Assembly: GCA_965208975.1 (NCBI GenBank)
Contig: CBDBQH010000001.1
Location: 310,001 to 374,000 of the forward strand
Length of the DNA stretch: 64,000 nt
Source of the DNA: G963663315 sp965208975
GTDB taxonomy: Bacteria; Pseudomonadota; Gammaproteobacteria; Arenicellales; Poriferihabitantaceae
Reading direction: 5' to 3'
A program made the translations under genes and the position numbers. Below the pieces are notes generated by a model. The model saw only the letters and a program-made list of their open reading frames with translations, was not told the DNA's origin and made no database searches. Positions 18,640 through 27,884 of this stretch are shown here, in pieces (the stretch's first letter is position 1; every line of letters starts with the position of its first letter).

Positions 18640-19407
18640 ATGTCCTTGATCGAACCGGCGCTGGGAGTGATCGGCGGCAGCGGCTTTGGGCGGCTTGCGG
18701 ATTTTTCTGTCAGTGAACGCCAGCGGCTCGATACACCTTACGGGCAACCGTCAGACAGCTATTGGATCGGGCGCTTCCATGGCAAGAAAATTATTTTTCT
18801 GCCAAGACATGGCGAAAACCATAGCATCCCCCCGCATAAAATCAACTATCGCGCCAACCTGTTCGGATTCAGGCTGTTGGGGATTCGGGAAATCGTTTCC
18901 CTGGCAGTCACAGGCGGCATTTCTGAGCATTGCGTCCCCTGCGCCATTGTCATTCCGGATCAGCTCATCGACTATACCTGTAACCGGGAACATACCTGTT
19001 ATGACGGGTCGGGGCGTAGCCATGAGTTTATCGACAGCGCGCTTGAACACATTGATTTCAGCTGGCCGTATAGTGATGTGATTCGCAGGAAATTGATCCA
19101 TGCCGCGAGGTTGGCCGGCGTATCCTGTGTTGATCATGGAGTCTATGGCGTCACCGAGGGTCCCCGCCTTGAAACCGTGGCGGAGATAAACCGGCTGCAA
19201 CGTGATGGCGCGGATATTGTTGGCATGACCGCCATGCCGGAAGCGGGGCTGGCCCGGGAACTGGGCATCGCTTATGGCGCGATCGCTATGGTGGTGAATG
19301 CCGCCGCCGGTCGGGGGGCGGATGGTTTGTCGATGGAAACAATAGTCGAGAATCTGTCAAGAGTAACTCCGAAAGCCTTGAAAATCCTGGAACATTATGA
19401 ACAGTAG
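18640..19407 (+). CDS. S-methyl-5'-thioinosine phosphorylase (MTAP/PNP family)
   Basis: Purine-salvage phosphorolysis of methylthioinosine, linking polyamine by-products to purine recovery. Family motifs: GVIGGSGFGRL, phosphate-site FLPRHGENHSIPPHKINYRAN, and EGPRLETVAEI...VGMTAMPEAGLARELG. The base-binding segment reads VVNAAAG, with Asn where adenine-specific MTAPs have Asp, which points to a 6-oxopurine substrate as in the Pseudomonas enzyme. ATG 18640 is preferred over GTG 18637. In Pseudomonas a homologous gene lies next to a CsiV-type gene and mfd, and the same neighbours occur here. Confidence 0.87.
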   Translation: MSLIEPALGVIGGSGFGRLADFSVSERQRLDTPYGQPSDSYWIGRFHGKKIIFLPRHGENHSIPPHKINYRANLFGFRLLGIREIVSLAVTGGISEHCVPCAIVIPDQLIDYTCNREHTCYDGSGRSHEFIDSALEHIDFSWPYSDVIRRKLIHAARLAGVSCVDHGVYGVTEGPRLETVAEINRLQRDGADIVGMTAMPEAGLARELGIAYGAIAMVVNAAAGRGADGLSMETIVENLSRVTPKALKILEHYEQ

Positions 19408-19432
19408 GTGAACAGTGAGTAGGTGAACAGTG
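19403..19432. repeat. 15-bp perfect tandem duplication over a stop codon
   Basis: The unit AGTAGGTGAACAGTG occurs at 19403-19417 and 19418-19432. The first copy contains the phosphorylase stop codon. It lies in the convergent gap before csiV. Confidence 0.9.
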
Positions 19433-19439
19433 AGGTTGA

Positions 19440-20096
19440 TCAGTTAGCGGAAACCGGCCATATTCCCAGTATCACTCCGAATTTCGGATGGTCGAAGTAA
19501 TGGACTTCCCGGAATTTCAGTCTTCTTTTCTCCGACAGGAAATAATGTTCCGGCAGATTGCCGGAAAGCGGGGAGGAAGTCTGTGTCCCGACAGGGACGG
19601 ACGCCGGCAATGCGGACGATAAATCCGGCAATGTGGCGCTTGCCGGGCTTTCGGGTGAGAATTGCAGATCAATATCGGCGTAAATCAGCGAGGTTTTATA
19701 AACCCGGATAAAGCCGGTTGCCAATGGCGTGTCGGCCAGGCCCAATGGGATTAACGGCGCATGTTGATAAACTGCGGACGGCTGTGTCCAGCTGGCCGTC
19801 CGTAATATACGATGTCCCGCCTGAGTCAACTGACGCCGGGTATGATTCAGATGATTCATCTCAGCGGTGGTCGGGAAATCATCCGAGCGGGATTCCAGCA
19901 TCGCGATATGTTGCAGGTTGCCAGCGATTTTCCTGGCGGAAAAATCCCATTTTTCCGCCGCGGTGGTATTCACCGTTGTATCGCTTCCAGCCTGCTCAAA
20001 CACGATCAATTCAATCGCGTAATCGCGCGCCTGGGCAGTCTGTGGCAGGAGCGAAAAGAGGGCTGAAATAAGCAGGTGGGGTAAAATTTTACTCAT
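19440..20096 (-). CDS. csiV: CsiV-family protein (periplasmic, peptidoglycan-binding type)
   Basis: A 218-residue exported protein with an N-terminal signal peptide (MSKILPHLLISALFSLLP, cleavage near QARDY), then the family opening YAIELIVFE and the closing block LSEKRRLKFREVHYFDHPKFGVI. This pattern matches the CsiV family, described in Shewanella as a peptidoglycan-binding protein needed for cell-shape integrity; direct function here is inferred. ATG 20096 is chosen because it begins a proper signal peptide; an in-frame start at 20132 would place 12 residues before it. It normally neighbours mfd, but here the subtilase autotransporter intervenes, transcribed divergently from a 60-bp gap. 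Confidence 0.8.
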   Translation of the reverse strand: MSKILPHLLISALFSLLPQTAQARDYAIELIVFEQAGSDTTVNTTAAEKWDFSARKIAGNLQHIAMLESRSDDFPTTAEMNHLNHTRRQLTQAGHRILRTASWTQPSAVYQHAPLIPLGLADTPLATGFIRVYKTSLIYADIDLQFSPESPASATLPDLSSALPASVPVGTQTSSPLSGNLPEHYFLSEKRRLKFREVHYFDHPKFGVILGIWPVSAN

Positions 20097-20156
20097 AATT
20101 GGCAGGTATGGTAATATATCAACCTTGATCATACTGGATAGACTGCGTCAAGCCAA

Positions 20157-22952
20157 ATGTCCTCGCGGGCCGGAACGAAAAGATTTCATTTGAGTATGTA
20201 TGAACGATATGTCCTGTCGTGTCGATGGGTACGGCTTGCGGTTTTTGTCACCGGTCTCGCGATGATGGGTACGGGTTGCGGAGGTGGAGGCGGGCAGGCC
20301 ATCAGTAAGCCCGACCCGGAGACAGACTCGGAGACCGTATCGAAACGACAATCGCAAAAACCGCAACCACAGCCACCGCAACCCCCGGCCCCGCAACCAG
20401 AGCCGGAACCAGCCCCAATGCCGGCGCCGCCAACACCACCGAATCGACCATCATCACCGCTTCCACCCGTGGTGCAGGAGCCACCACAGCCACCGCAACA
20501 ACCACCACAAGAACCACCGCCGCCAGACCCGGACCCGGATACAGATCCAACGGAACTACCCGTGACAACGCCACCACTCCTGCCGAAACCGCTGAATCTG
20601 GTGCAATTCACCGCACTTCAGGAATTTCGCAATCAGCCGGCTCTGGATCGGGTCAAGGCGCAGTATGCCTGGGCGCGAGGCGCCACTGGCGACGGTGTCA
20701 GGATCGGCATCATTGATACCGCTATTGACAGCAATCATCCTGAGTTATCCGGCCAGGTATCGTCGTCGTCCGGCACCACTCCGGATTTCAGTGCGTGTGC
20801 CGAGCGCTATCCGCTTGATCATGAAGATCGGCCCGATCAATGCAAGTCGGGAGCCCCTTCCTATCACGGGACTCTGGTAGGGGGTGTCATGGTCGCAAAA
20901 CGTGAAAGTAATACAGGAACTACTGCCATCATGCACGGGATTGCTTACGACGCCACCCTGGTGTCGATCGGGATTCCGCTGGGCAGTGGCGGGGGAGACT
21001 ATAGTCCTATTGATTTGACTGCGACAACAGGTCTGGACTCAGCGGATACGAGGACCAGTGGTTATTTCAATACGTTGAACCCGCAAGTCCCGGTTATTAA
21101 CTCAAGCTGGGGATATCAGGGACTGATTACGGATTATACCGAGGCGGCGATACGCAACGCTTTCCCCAAAACGATTGCAGCCTTTGCCCAGACCGGCACA
21201 GCGGCTGCCGAACGCACGATTCACGTATGGGCGGCGGGTAACAGTAATGGCAAGCAGATTCCTGACCCTAACCATGTTCCTAACGGAACCACTCCTGGGG
21301 AGCCTATACCGACTATACCGTTGAATGCTTCTTCACCGGATATTCTGCCGGGCTTGGCTGCCAGGATCTCCGAATTACGCGGTCATACCCTGGCTGTAGT
21401 CGCGCTGGATACCAACGGGAGTATCGCGTCCTTCTCCAATCGGTGCGGGATTGCCCAGGAATTCTGTCTGGCCGCGCCCGGTACAGGTATCAAGGGACCT
21501 GTTCCGAACACCTACTGTTCCAGTTCCACCAGCTCCAGAATAAGATGTTATTTCACCAGAGCTGGAGGTACTTCTTTTGCCGCTCCGCTGGTTTCCGGTG
21601 GCATTGCCCTGCTGTCACAGCATTACCGGAATCAGTTGGGTAATCATGAGATCGTCCAGCGGTTGCTGACAACCGCCAACAAGAGCGGAGACTACGCGCA
21701 ATCGGCAATTTATGGTCAGGGCTTGCTGGACCTGGACGCGGCCACGCAGCCTGTGGGCGGGACGCGGGTGCTGGCCGGACAGTCACTGACCGGCCCCTCT
21801 TACCCGGAAACCTTGAGCGCCCTGTCAGCGGGCGCCGGGTTTGGCGATGCCTTCAGCCGTGGGCTGGCCAATCTTGAAGTTGCCGCATTTGATCAGCTGG
21901 ACGCTCCGTTTTTTCGTCCGTTGAGCCATTATATTCAAACCTCCGCATTTGCCGACATCAGCCTTGAGGAGCGTTTCAAGACGCTCGGAAATGATCCGCG
22001 GGGGCAATTATCACAGCTCAATCGCATGGATCTTCGGATGCGTTTTGACGGAGACCGCCCCGGGGCATTCTCGCTGACGCGCCAGTTGGGGGGGGCTGAC
22101 CTGTTTCTCGGGCTGCGTAATCATCCGGGATGGTATTTCGGACTGCATGGCGCTGGACGGCAAAGCGGCTCGACAGACGGGTTGATCGGCGCGTTCACGG
22201 ATGATTCGGCCTTTACCAATCCTTTCCTGTCCTTCGCCCGCAACGGTACAGTCGCCGGCATGACGAAAACTTATGGCCGGGGCGCTTTCAGTGTCGCCGC
22301 GTTTCAGGGCGCCGGGCAAGATGATGACCGCCTCAATAACGGGAGCGATGGGGCAACGGGAATGCTGACTGAATACCGCCTGGCGGATACCGCGTCTGAC
22401 CGTATCGCGGTACAGGCGGGATGGATGAAAGAGGAAAGCCGGTTGATCGGCAGCCGTCCGACTGGAGCCTTCGGCGACCTGGGCTCCGGCACCGGATTTA
22501 TCGGTATTGCCGCCCGACGGCAGGTCACTGAGCGCTGGACGGCGCTGGCCAACGCTTACGCCGGACTGAGCCATGCCGAAATACAAAATCCGGGGATATT
22601 GCACGACGTGTCGGCTCTGCGGAGCAGCGCCTTTGCGGTGGGTCTGGTGGGCGACGGCATCCTCAGGATGCGGGACCGCCTGGCCATCCGTCTGGCGCAA
22701 CCTCTGCGGGTGGAGTCCGGCAACGCGGATATTCGCTGGGTTGCCGGGCGCACCCGGCAGCGGCAGGCGCTGGTCGAAACGGCGAGCCTGGACCTGGAAC
22801 CCTCGGCCCGTCAGCTGGATCTCGAGCTCACCTGGTCCCGTCCGTGGAAGCGGGGTCATGTTCATCTGGCGGCGCTCACATCACACCATGCGAAACATAC
22901 TCTCAATGAAGACGACAGGGCCTTGCTGATCCGTTATAAACGGGAGTTTTGA
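20157..22952 (+). CDS. Autotransporter subtilisin-like serine protease
   Basis: Predicted surface protease. Residues 26-41 form a hydrophobic export segment ending in GTGC followed by a run of glycines, a weak lipobox with Cys41 as possible lipid site. Residues 66-135 are a very proline-rich spacer. The S8 subtilase domain has the triad Asp187 (IIDTAIDSNHPEL), His237 (SYHGTLVGG) and Ser473 (GGTSFAAPLVSGG), and oxyanion Asn in WAAGNSNG. The C-terminal 300 residues have alternating amphipathic strands and end in RYKREF, typical of an outer-membrane beta barrel. It is inserted between csiV and mfd, which adjoin each other in Pseudomonas, and a repeat cluster follows its stop. Start ATG 20157 is uncertain; ATG 20196 is also possible. 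Confidence 0.9.
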   Translation: MSSRAGTKRFHLSMYERYVLSCRWVRLAVFVTGLAMMGTGCGGGGGQAISKPDPETDSETVSKRQSQKPQPQPPQPPAPQPEPEPAPMPAPPTPPNRPSSPLPPVVQEPPQPPQQPPQEPPPPDPDPDTDPTELPVTTPPLLPKPLNLVQFTALQEFRNQPALDRVKAQYAWARGATGDGVRIGIIDTAIDSNHPELSGQVSSSSGTTPDFSACAERYPLDHEDRPDQCKSGAPSYHGTLVGGVMVAKRESNTGTTAIMHGIAYDATLVSIGIPLGSGGGDYSPIDLTATTGLDSADTRTSGYFNTLNPQVPVINSSWGYQGLITDYTEAAIRNAFPKTIAAFAQTGTAAAERTIHVWAAGNSNGKQIPDPNHVPNGTTPGEPIPTIPLNASSPDILPGLAARISELRGHTLAVVALDTNGSIASFSNRCGIAQEFCLAAPGTGIKGPVPNTYCSSSTSSRIRCYFTRAGGTSFAAPLVSGGIALLSQHYRNQLGNHEIVQRLLTTANKSGDYAQSAIYGQGLLDLDAATQPVGGTRVLAGQSLTGPSYPETLSALSAGAGFGDAFSRGLANLEVAAFDQLDAPFFRPLSHYIQTSAFADISLEERFKTLGNDPRGQLSQLNRMDLRMRFDGDRPGAFSLTRQLGGADLFLGLRNHPGWYFGLHGAGRQSGSTDGLIGAFTDDSAFTNPFLSFARNGTVAGMTKTYGRGAFSVAAFQGAGQDDDRLNNGSDGATGMLTEYRLADTASDRIAVQAGWMKEESRLIGSRPTGAFGDLGSGTGFIGIAARRQVTERWTALANAYAGLSHAEIQNPGILHDVSALRSSAFAVGLVGDGILRMRDRLAIRLAQPLRVESGNADIRWVAGRTRQRQALVETASLDLEPSARQLDLELTWSRPWKRGHVHLAALTSHHAKHTLNEDDRALLIRYKREF

Positions 22953-23053
22953 TGGATTCCCGCTCCCCGTTCGGGGCCGGGGACAAGCTTCGCGGGAAAG
23001 ACGGGGTAGAGGCAGGGGATTCCCGAACGGGACGGCACACAGACCGTCCCCTA
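22953..23053. repeat. Dispersed palindromic repeat cluster after the subtilase autotransporter
   Basis: Two modules are visible. Module A (22953-23005) begins TGGATTCCCG, contains CCCCGTTCGGGGCCGGGGAC and ends in CGCGGGAAAGACGG. A copy with roughly 85-90% identity by eye lies inverted at 61793-61844. Module B (23029-23050) is GGGACGG, spacer, CCGTCCC, followed by CTACGAT; a related palindrome with the same CCCCTACGAT end is at 61955-61984. The mfd stop codon (minus strand, 23051-23053) lies in the CTACGA end of module B. No gene is present in the gap. The hairpins may also end transcription from both sides. Confidence 0.85.
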
Positions 23054-26000
23054 CGATTGGTTGGCGCCGGAAGGTGGATTATCGGACAGGATATTCAGCA
23101 GCCGCTCGACAAAATCAAGCCTTTCGTTCGGCTCGCTTAATTTCGTGGTGACCTTGAAGGTGTTCGGCCCGGCCAGCCGATATTGCTCGGGGTGGCGCTG
23201 GATCAATGAGAAGATGACATCCGGTTTGACTGCCGGGCTGTCATGAAATTCGACCCATCCGCCATTTTCATGAAGGTCGATCTTTTTAATGCCCAGTTGT
23301 TCACAACACAGCCGAAAAGCGGTAATCCTGAACAGGTTTTTAGCCGGCTGCGGTAACAGGCCAAAGCGATCAATCGCTTCGATTTGCAGTTCCTGCAACG
23401 CTTCCAGGTTTTCTGAATTGGCAATTCTTTTATAAAATATCAGTCGGGCATGGGTATTGCCGAGATAATCATGCGGGAACAGCGCCGGGAGATGTAATTC
23501 TACCTGCGATTGTTTGTCAGGTTCAGGTACAGGGACCTCGCTTGTCAGGACACCGTCGCGGATTGAAGCGATGGCATGATTCAGATATTCGCTGTATAAA
23601 GAAAATCCAACCTCGTCAATTGTTCCGCTTTGCGTTTCACCCAGCAACTCCCCGGCGCCGCGGATTTCAAGATCATGCGACGCCAGCGCAAACCCGGCGC
23701 CCAGATCATCCATCGAAACGATGGCGTCCAGTCGTTTCGCGGCATCGTTGGTGAGCAGATTCCGCTCTGGAACCAGCAACCAGGCGAATGCCTGATGGTG
23801 GGAGCGGCCTACTCTGCCACGCAGCTGATGGAGTTGCGCCAGGCCGAATCGGTCGGCCCGGTTTATGAGGATGGTATTGGCCGAGGGAATGTCAATACCG
23901 CTTTCAATAATCGTTGAGCAGACCAGCAGATTGAAACGCTGGTGGTAAAAATCCTGCATGACTCTTTCTATCTGCGCTTCCGGCATCTGCCCGTGGCCAA
24001 TCTCAATTCTGGCTTCAGGGATCAGTTCGCGGAGCTCTTCGGCCATCGCTTCGATAGTACGCACCGTGTTGTGCAGGAAGAAAACCTGTCCGCCACGGCG
24101 AATTTCCCGCAAGACCGCTTCCCGAATCAAGGACGGATCCCATTGCCGGATGAACGTCTTGATCGACATTCTGCCCTGCGGAGGCGTCGAAATGATCGAA
24201 AGGTCTCTCATCCCGGACATTGTGATGTTCAGGGTGCGTGGAATCGGGGTTGCGGTCAGAGTCAGTATGTCAACCTGGTTGCGTAATTGTTTCAGCCGCT
24301 CTTTCTGGCGAACTCCGAAGCGGTGTTCCTCATCAATAATCAATAGTCCCAGGTCAGAAAATCGAATATCCTTCTGCAGCAGGCGATGGGTGCCAATGAT
24401 AATGTCCAGATTGCCGTTTTTCATGCCGGCCAGCGTGTCCGCAGACTGTATTCGGGTGTTGAATCGGGACAGCATTGCGATATGGATTGGCCAGTCAGCG
24501 AAACGGTCGGCAAATAGCTGATAATGCTGTTGCGCCAGCAGGGTAGTTGGCGCCATCAATACAACCTGTTTGCCACAGCTGGCGACAACAAACGCAGCCC
24601 GCAGCGCCACTTCGGTCTTGCCGAAACCAACGTCACCGCATACCAGTCGATCCATCGGTTCAGCAGATTTCAGATCCGCTATGACCTCCTCAATGACCTG
24701 TCCTTGATCCGGTGTTTCCTCAAATGGAAACTGGCTGGAAAAACGCTCCATATCCCATGGCTTGACTTCACAGGTATTGCCTTTGCGGGTGCGTCTGGCG
24801 GCTTCCGTTTCCAACAGTTCGGCAGCCACGTCATACGCCTTTTTCCGCGCCCGGGCTTTCGTTTTCTCCCACTGGTTGGCGCCGAGCCGATGCAACGGAG
24901 CGTGTTCCGGGGAACCGCCGGTGAACCTGCTGATCTCATTCAGGGAAATAACCGGGACATATAATTTGTCATTGTTCTGATATTCGAGTACCAGGAATTC
25001 AGTCTGCTCATCGGTGATGTCGAGAATCTGTAGCCCCATGTAGCGGCCAACCCCGTGTTTGAGGTGGACAACCGGGTCGCCAATACTCAACTGCGCCAGG
25101 GATTTGATAATCGTCTCAGGATCGCGGTATTTCTGGTCTCTGCGGCGGCGCTGGTACACCCTTTCCCCGTATAACTGGCTTTCACAGATAATTTCGATGC
25201 CGGCGGCCGCGGACAGGAATCCTCTTTGCAGCGCCCCCACGCTAATGGACAACATCTCATGATCGGTTGACAGAAAGGCTTGAAAATCACCGACCGGATG
25301 CGGAACCATCCGGTTTGCCCTCAGCATACTGTCAAGCGCTTCGCGTCTGCCCGGAGTTTCCGCGACAATCAGGACCCTGTTTTCTGTATGTTCCAGATGG
25401 CAGAGGAATTCATGGTATGGGGATTTCTTTCGCGGTTCCACCGGAAACTGCCGGTGGCAGCCAACTGGCGCCAACCAGTGAACGCCTGAATCTTCCCGGA
25501 CTGCCGTGTCCCGCAGTCTGATAACCGGGTATTGTGAGATTTGTGAACGCATCTGGTGGTGGTTCAGCCAGATCTGATCGGGTGGCAACACTTTCCTGAC
25601 CGCATTATGATTGGCGTTGACATGGCGATCATGGACTTCAGTCCAAAAGGCGGCACAGGACGTATCGAATTGTTCCGACAACACAAATACCGTATCGCTC
25701 CGCAGATAGTCGAATAATGTGGCAGTTTCCTCAAAAAAGAGCGGGAAGAAAAACTCGGCGCCAGCCGGTATCTGTCCCCGGGAAACCTGGCTGTAGACGT
25801 GCTGGGACCTGGAGTCTCCTTCAAATTGCTTGCGGAAAGATGAGCGGAAGCGGGCAATACCCTGTTCGGTCATCGGAAACTCCCTGGCTGGCAGGAGTTC
25901 TATCCGGCTGACCTTGTTGATGGACCTTTGGGTATCCGCATCAAACCATCGAATCGAATCGACTATGTCATCGAAAAAATCCAGGCGAAAAGGCGTTTCG

Positions 26001-26554
26001 ACCGCCATCGGGAAAACATCCAGCAGCCCCCCCCGAACCGTATATTCTCCGGGCGAAACTACCTGATGCACTGCTGTGTAGTTGGCATTGTTCAGCCGCT
26101 CCCTGAGTTCATCCATGCCGACCTTCTGGCCGACTTCGAGTGAAAATGTGTGACCGAAAACATAGTCCACCGGCGGCAATCTCTGCATCAGATTGGTGGT
26201 TTCTACCAGTACGATGCCGCGCCGCAATTCTGGCAGGGCGCCGAGGAGTTTCAGACGCTCGGAAATAATGTCAGGATGTGGAGAGAAAACATCATAAGGC
26301 AGGCATTCCCATCCCGGAAAAACCAGAATCGGTATTGCCGATTGATGATCCTGAAAGTATCTGATTTCCGCTTCAACGATCTCCAGCTGATGCTGGTCCT
26401 CCATGACCATCACCAATATCCCGTCATGGCGGTTTATCGCCTCAACCAGCGCCATGCCGGTCGCGGAGCCATGGAGTCCGGACCAGGTTACCGTAGTATC
26501 TTTCTCGGGAAGCGGAGGATTGAGCAATGCGGAGTCGGGCAAGATGTCTCGCAC
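23051..26554 (-). CDS. mfd: Transcription-repair coupling factor Mfd
   Basis: Displaces RNA polymerase stalled at DNA lesions and recruits the UvrAB excision machinery. At 1167 residues it has the full architecture: UvrB-homology N-terminal module, CarD-like RNA-polymerase-interacting domain (GDPVVHLKHGVGRYMGL), then a RecG-type motor with Walker A GDVGFGKTEVALRAAF, DEEH box IIDEEHRFGVRQKERL, TATPIPRTL and QLRGRVGRS, and the C-terminal TRCF domain. The last residues (ANQS and stop) are read from a dispersed repeat, so the extreme C-terminus is probably not conserved. It is divergent from ispD across 87 bp. Confidence 0.97.
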   Translation of the reverse strand: MRDILPDSALLNPPLPEKDTTVTWSGLHGSATGMALVEAINRHDGILVMVMEDQHQLEIVEAEIRYFQDHQSAIPILVFPGWECLPYDVFSPHPDIISERLKLLGALPELRRGIVLVETTNLMQRLPPVDYVFGHTFSLEVGQKVGMDELRERLNNANYTAVHQVVSPGEYTVRGGLLDVFPMAVETPFRLDFFDDIVDSIRWFDADTQRSINKVSRIELLPAREFPMTEQGIARFRSSFRKQFEGDSRSQHVYSQVSRGQIPAGAEFFFPLFFEETATLFDYLRSDTVFVLSEQFDTSCAAFWTEVHDRHVNANHNAVRKVLPPDQIWLNHHQMRSQISQYPVIRLRDTAVREDSGVHWLAPVGCHRQFPVEPRKKSPYHEFLCHLEHTENRVLIVAETPGRREALDSMLRANRMVPHPVGDFQAFLSTDHEMLSISVGALQRGFLSAAAGIEIICESQLYGERVYQRRRRDQKYRDPETIIKSLAQLSIGDPVVHLKHGVGRYMGLQILDITDEQTEFLVLEYQNNDKLYVPVISLNEISRFTGGSPEHAPLHRLGANQWEKTKARARKKAYDVAAELLETEAARRTRKGNTCEVKPWDMERFSSQFPFEETPDQGQVIEEVIADLKSAEPMDRLVCGDVGFGKTEVALRAAFVVASCGKQVVLMAPTTLLAQQHYQLFADRFADWPIHIAMLSRFNTRIQSADTLAGMKNGNLDIIIGTHRLLQKDIRFSDLGLLIIDEEHRFGVRQKERLKQLRNQVDILTLTATPIPRTLNITMSGMRDLSIISTPPQGRMSIKTFIRQWDPSLIREAVLREIRRGGQVFFLHNTVRTIEAMAEELRELIPEARIEIGHGQMPEAQIERVMQDFYHQRFNLLVCSTIIESGIDIPSANTILINRADRFGLAQLHQLRGRVGRSHHQAFAWLLVPERNLLTNDAAKRLDAIVSMDDLGAGFALASHDLEIRGAGELLGETQSGTIDEVGFSLYSEYLNHAIASIRDGVLTSEVPVPEPDKQSQVELHLPALFPHDYLGNTHARLIFYKRIANSENLEALQELQIEAIDRFGLLPQPAKNLFRITAFRLCCEQLGIKKIDLHENGGWVEFHDSPAVKPDVIFSLIQRHPEQYRLAGPNTFKVTTKLSEPNERLDFVERLLNILSDNPPSGANQS

Positions 26555-26641
26555 GGTATGAGTCTATGGTAACCTTGGCAAACTTGAGGGGCGGATTGTA
26601 CCCCATGGTAGTCCATTCTTAATGAAAATGCGGCAGACGAA

Positions 26642-27349
26642 ATGACACAACAACACAGGGTATGGGCAATTATCCCGGCCGGCGGGGTGGGTCGACGAAT
26701 GGGGAGCGACACGCCGAAACAATACCTGTCCGTGTGCGGACGGCCCATTATCCACCACACCTTATCGCGGATTTGCGCCAGTCCGTTGATTGACGGCGTG
26801 ATCGTGGGTATTGCCGATACAGACCACTGGTGGTCGCATCATTTATTTTCCCATTCCAGGATGCTGGGAGTTTATAGCGCTGGAACAGAGCGAATGGACA
26901 CAGTCAGACTCGGTCTCGATTCTCTACTCGAACATCACAGCGCCGCCGAATCGGACTGGGCGCTGGTGCATGATGCGGTGCGCCCCTGTATTATGCAGCG
27001 GGATATAAAGAACCTGGTGGCTGAGGCGATTCACAATCGAAGCGGCGCGATTCTGGGAGGGGAACTGGCTGATACTCTCAAGATAGCGGATGAGAACGGC
27101 AGGATCATGGATACGCTTCCGCGCGCCCGGTTGTGCAGGGCTTATACTCCCCAGATGTTCAGGATCAGGGACCTGAGCCATGGTATTGACGAGAGCCGGT
27201 CGCGGGGAGTGAGCGTCACCGATGAATCCATGGCTGTGGAAGCGCTCGGGATTCGACCGATGCTGGTGCGGGGGCATCCCGCTAATCTCAAGGTGACGAT
27301 ACCCGGTGACCTTGACTGGATGGAAGTTATTCTGGAGGCATTTCAATGA
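26642..27349 (+). CDS. ispD: 2-C-methyl-D-erythritol 4-phosphate cytidylyltransferase
   Basis: Third step of the MEP isoprenoid pathway. It has the cytidylyltransferase P-loop-like IIPAGGVGRRMG, PKQYLSVCGRPIIHHTL, GTERMDTVRLGL, VHDAVRPC and DTLKIAD motifs, plus TDESMAVEALG near the end. At 235 residues it has the family length. It overlaps ispF by ATGA, the usual ispD-ispF pair. ftsB, which often precedes ispD, is absent. Confidence 0.96.
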   Translation: MTQQHRVWAIIPAGGVGRRMGSDTPKQYLSVCGRPIIHHTLSRICASPLIDGVIVGIADTDHWWSHHLFSHSRMLGVYSAGTERMDTVRLGLDSLLEHHSAAESDWALVHDAVRPCIMQRDIKNLVAEAIHNRSGAILGGELADTLKIADENGRIMDTLPRARLCRAYTPQMFRIRDLSHGIDESRSRGVSVTDESMAVEALGIRPMLVRGHPANLKVTIPGDLDWMEVILEAFQ

Positions 27350-27819
27350 TCAGGATAGGTACAGGTTATGACGTTCACGCTCTGGTAGCGGGGCGCAAGC
27401 TGATACTGGGCGGAGTTGAAATAGAATGGCCGCTGGGGCTGGAAGGGCATTCGGATGCGGATGTGCTGATCCATGCGATTTGTGACGCCTGTCTGGGCGC
27501 CGCTGGAGCCGGCGACCTCGGGGTGCATTTCCCGCCTGAGGATCAGAAATACAAGGATATCGACAGCCGCGAGCTGCTGCGGGAAGTTGCCGCCAGGTTA
27601 CGGCGGGAGGGCTGGAAAATCAGCAATCTCGATTGCACCATCATTGCCGAGAAGCCAAAACTTCGTCCTGTGATTCCGGCCATGATTACGCATATTTCGC
27701 AAGACCTCGGCATGGATCGCAGTGGTGTCAACGTCAAGGCCACTACAACCGAAGGACTCGGTTACATCGGGCAACAAAAAGGGATTGCGGTTCAGGCCGT
27801 CGTCCTGATCGAGCGGTAG
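27346..27819 (+). CDS. ispF: 2-C-methyl-D-erythritol 2,4-cyclodiphosphate synthase
   Basis: Cyclises CDP-ME 2-phosphate with loss of CMP, next after IspE in the MEP pathway. Signature residues are present: RIGTGYDVHALV with zinc ligands Asp and His, GHSDADVLIHAICDA, GDLGVHFPP, and NVKATTTEGLGYIGQQKGIA. Zinc-binding homotrimer of 157 residues. The start codon is part of the ispD stop (ATGA). Confidence 0.97.
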   Translation: MIRIGTGYDVHALVAGRKLILGGVEIEWPLGLEGHSDADVLIHAICDACLGAAGAGDLGVHFPPEDQKYKDIDSRELLREVAARLRREGWKISNLDCTIIAEKPKLRPVIPAMITHISQDLGMDRSGVNVKATTTEGLGYIGQQKGIAVQAVVLIER

Positions 27820-27824
27820 CGGGC

Positions 27825-27869
27825 AACCCGGCCGGCTGGTCAATGTCCTGGTCGGACCGGCGCCGGGTT
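27825..27869. terminator. Hairpin in the convergent ispF-hinT gap, probable bidirectional terminator
   Basis: AACCCGGC at 27825-27832 pairs with GCCGGGTT at 27862-27869, and inner GGCTGG / GGACCGGC stretches extend the pairing. It lies between two genes that run towards each other. No long U-run follows on either strand, so efficiency is uncertain. Confidence 0.55.
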
Positions 27870-27884
27870 TCGGCAACCTGTCGC

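Noticed and set aside
20186..20611. Long reverse-strand reading frames rich in Gly/Val over the proline-rich region
   Set aside because: They are the antisense of the CCN-repeat proline spacer; composition alone keeps them open.
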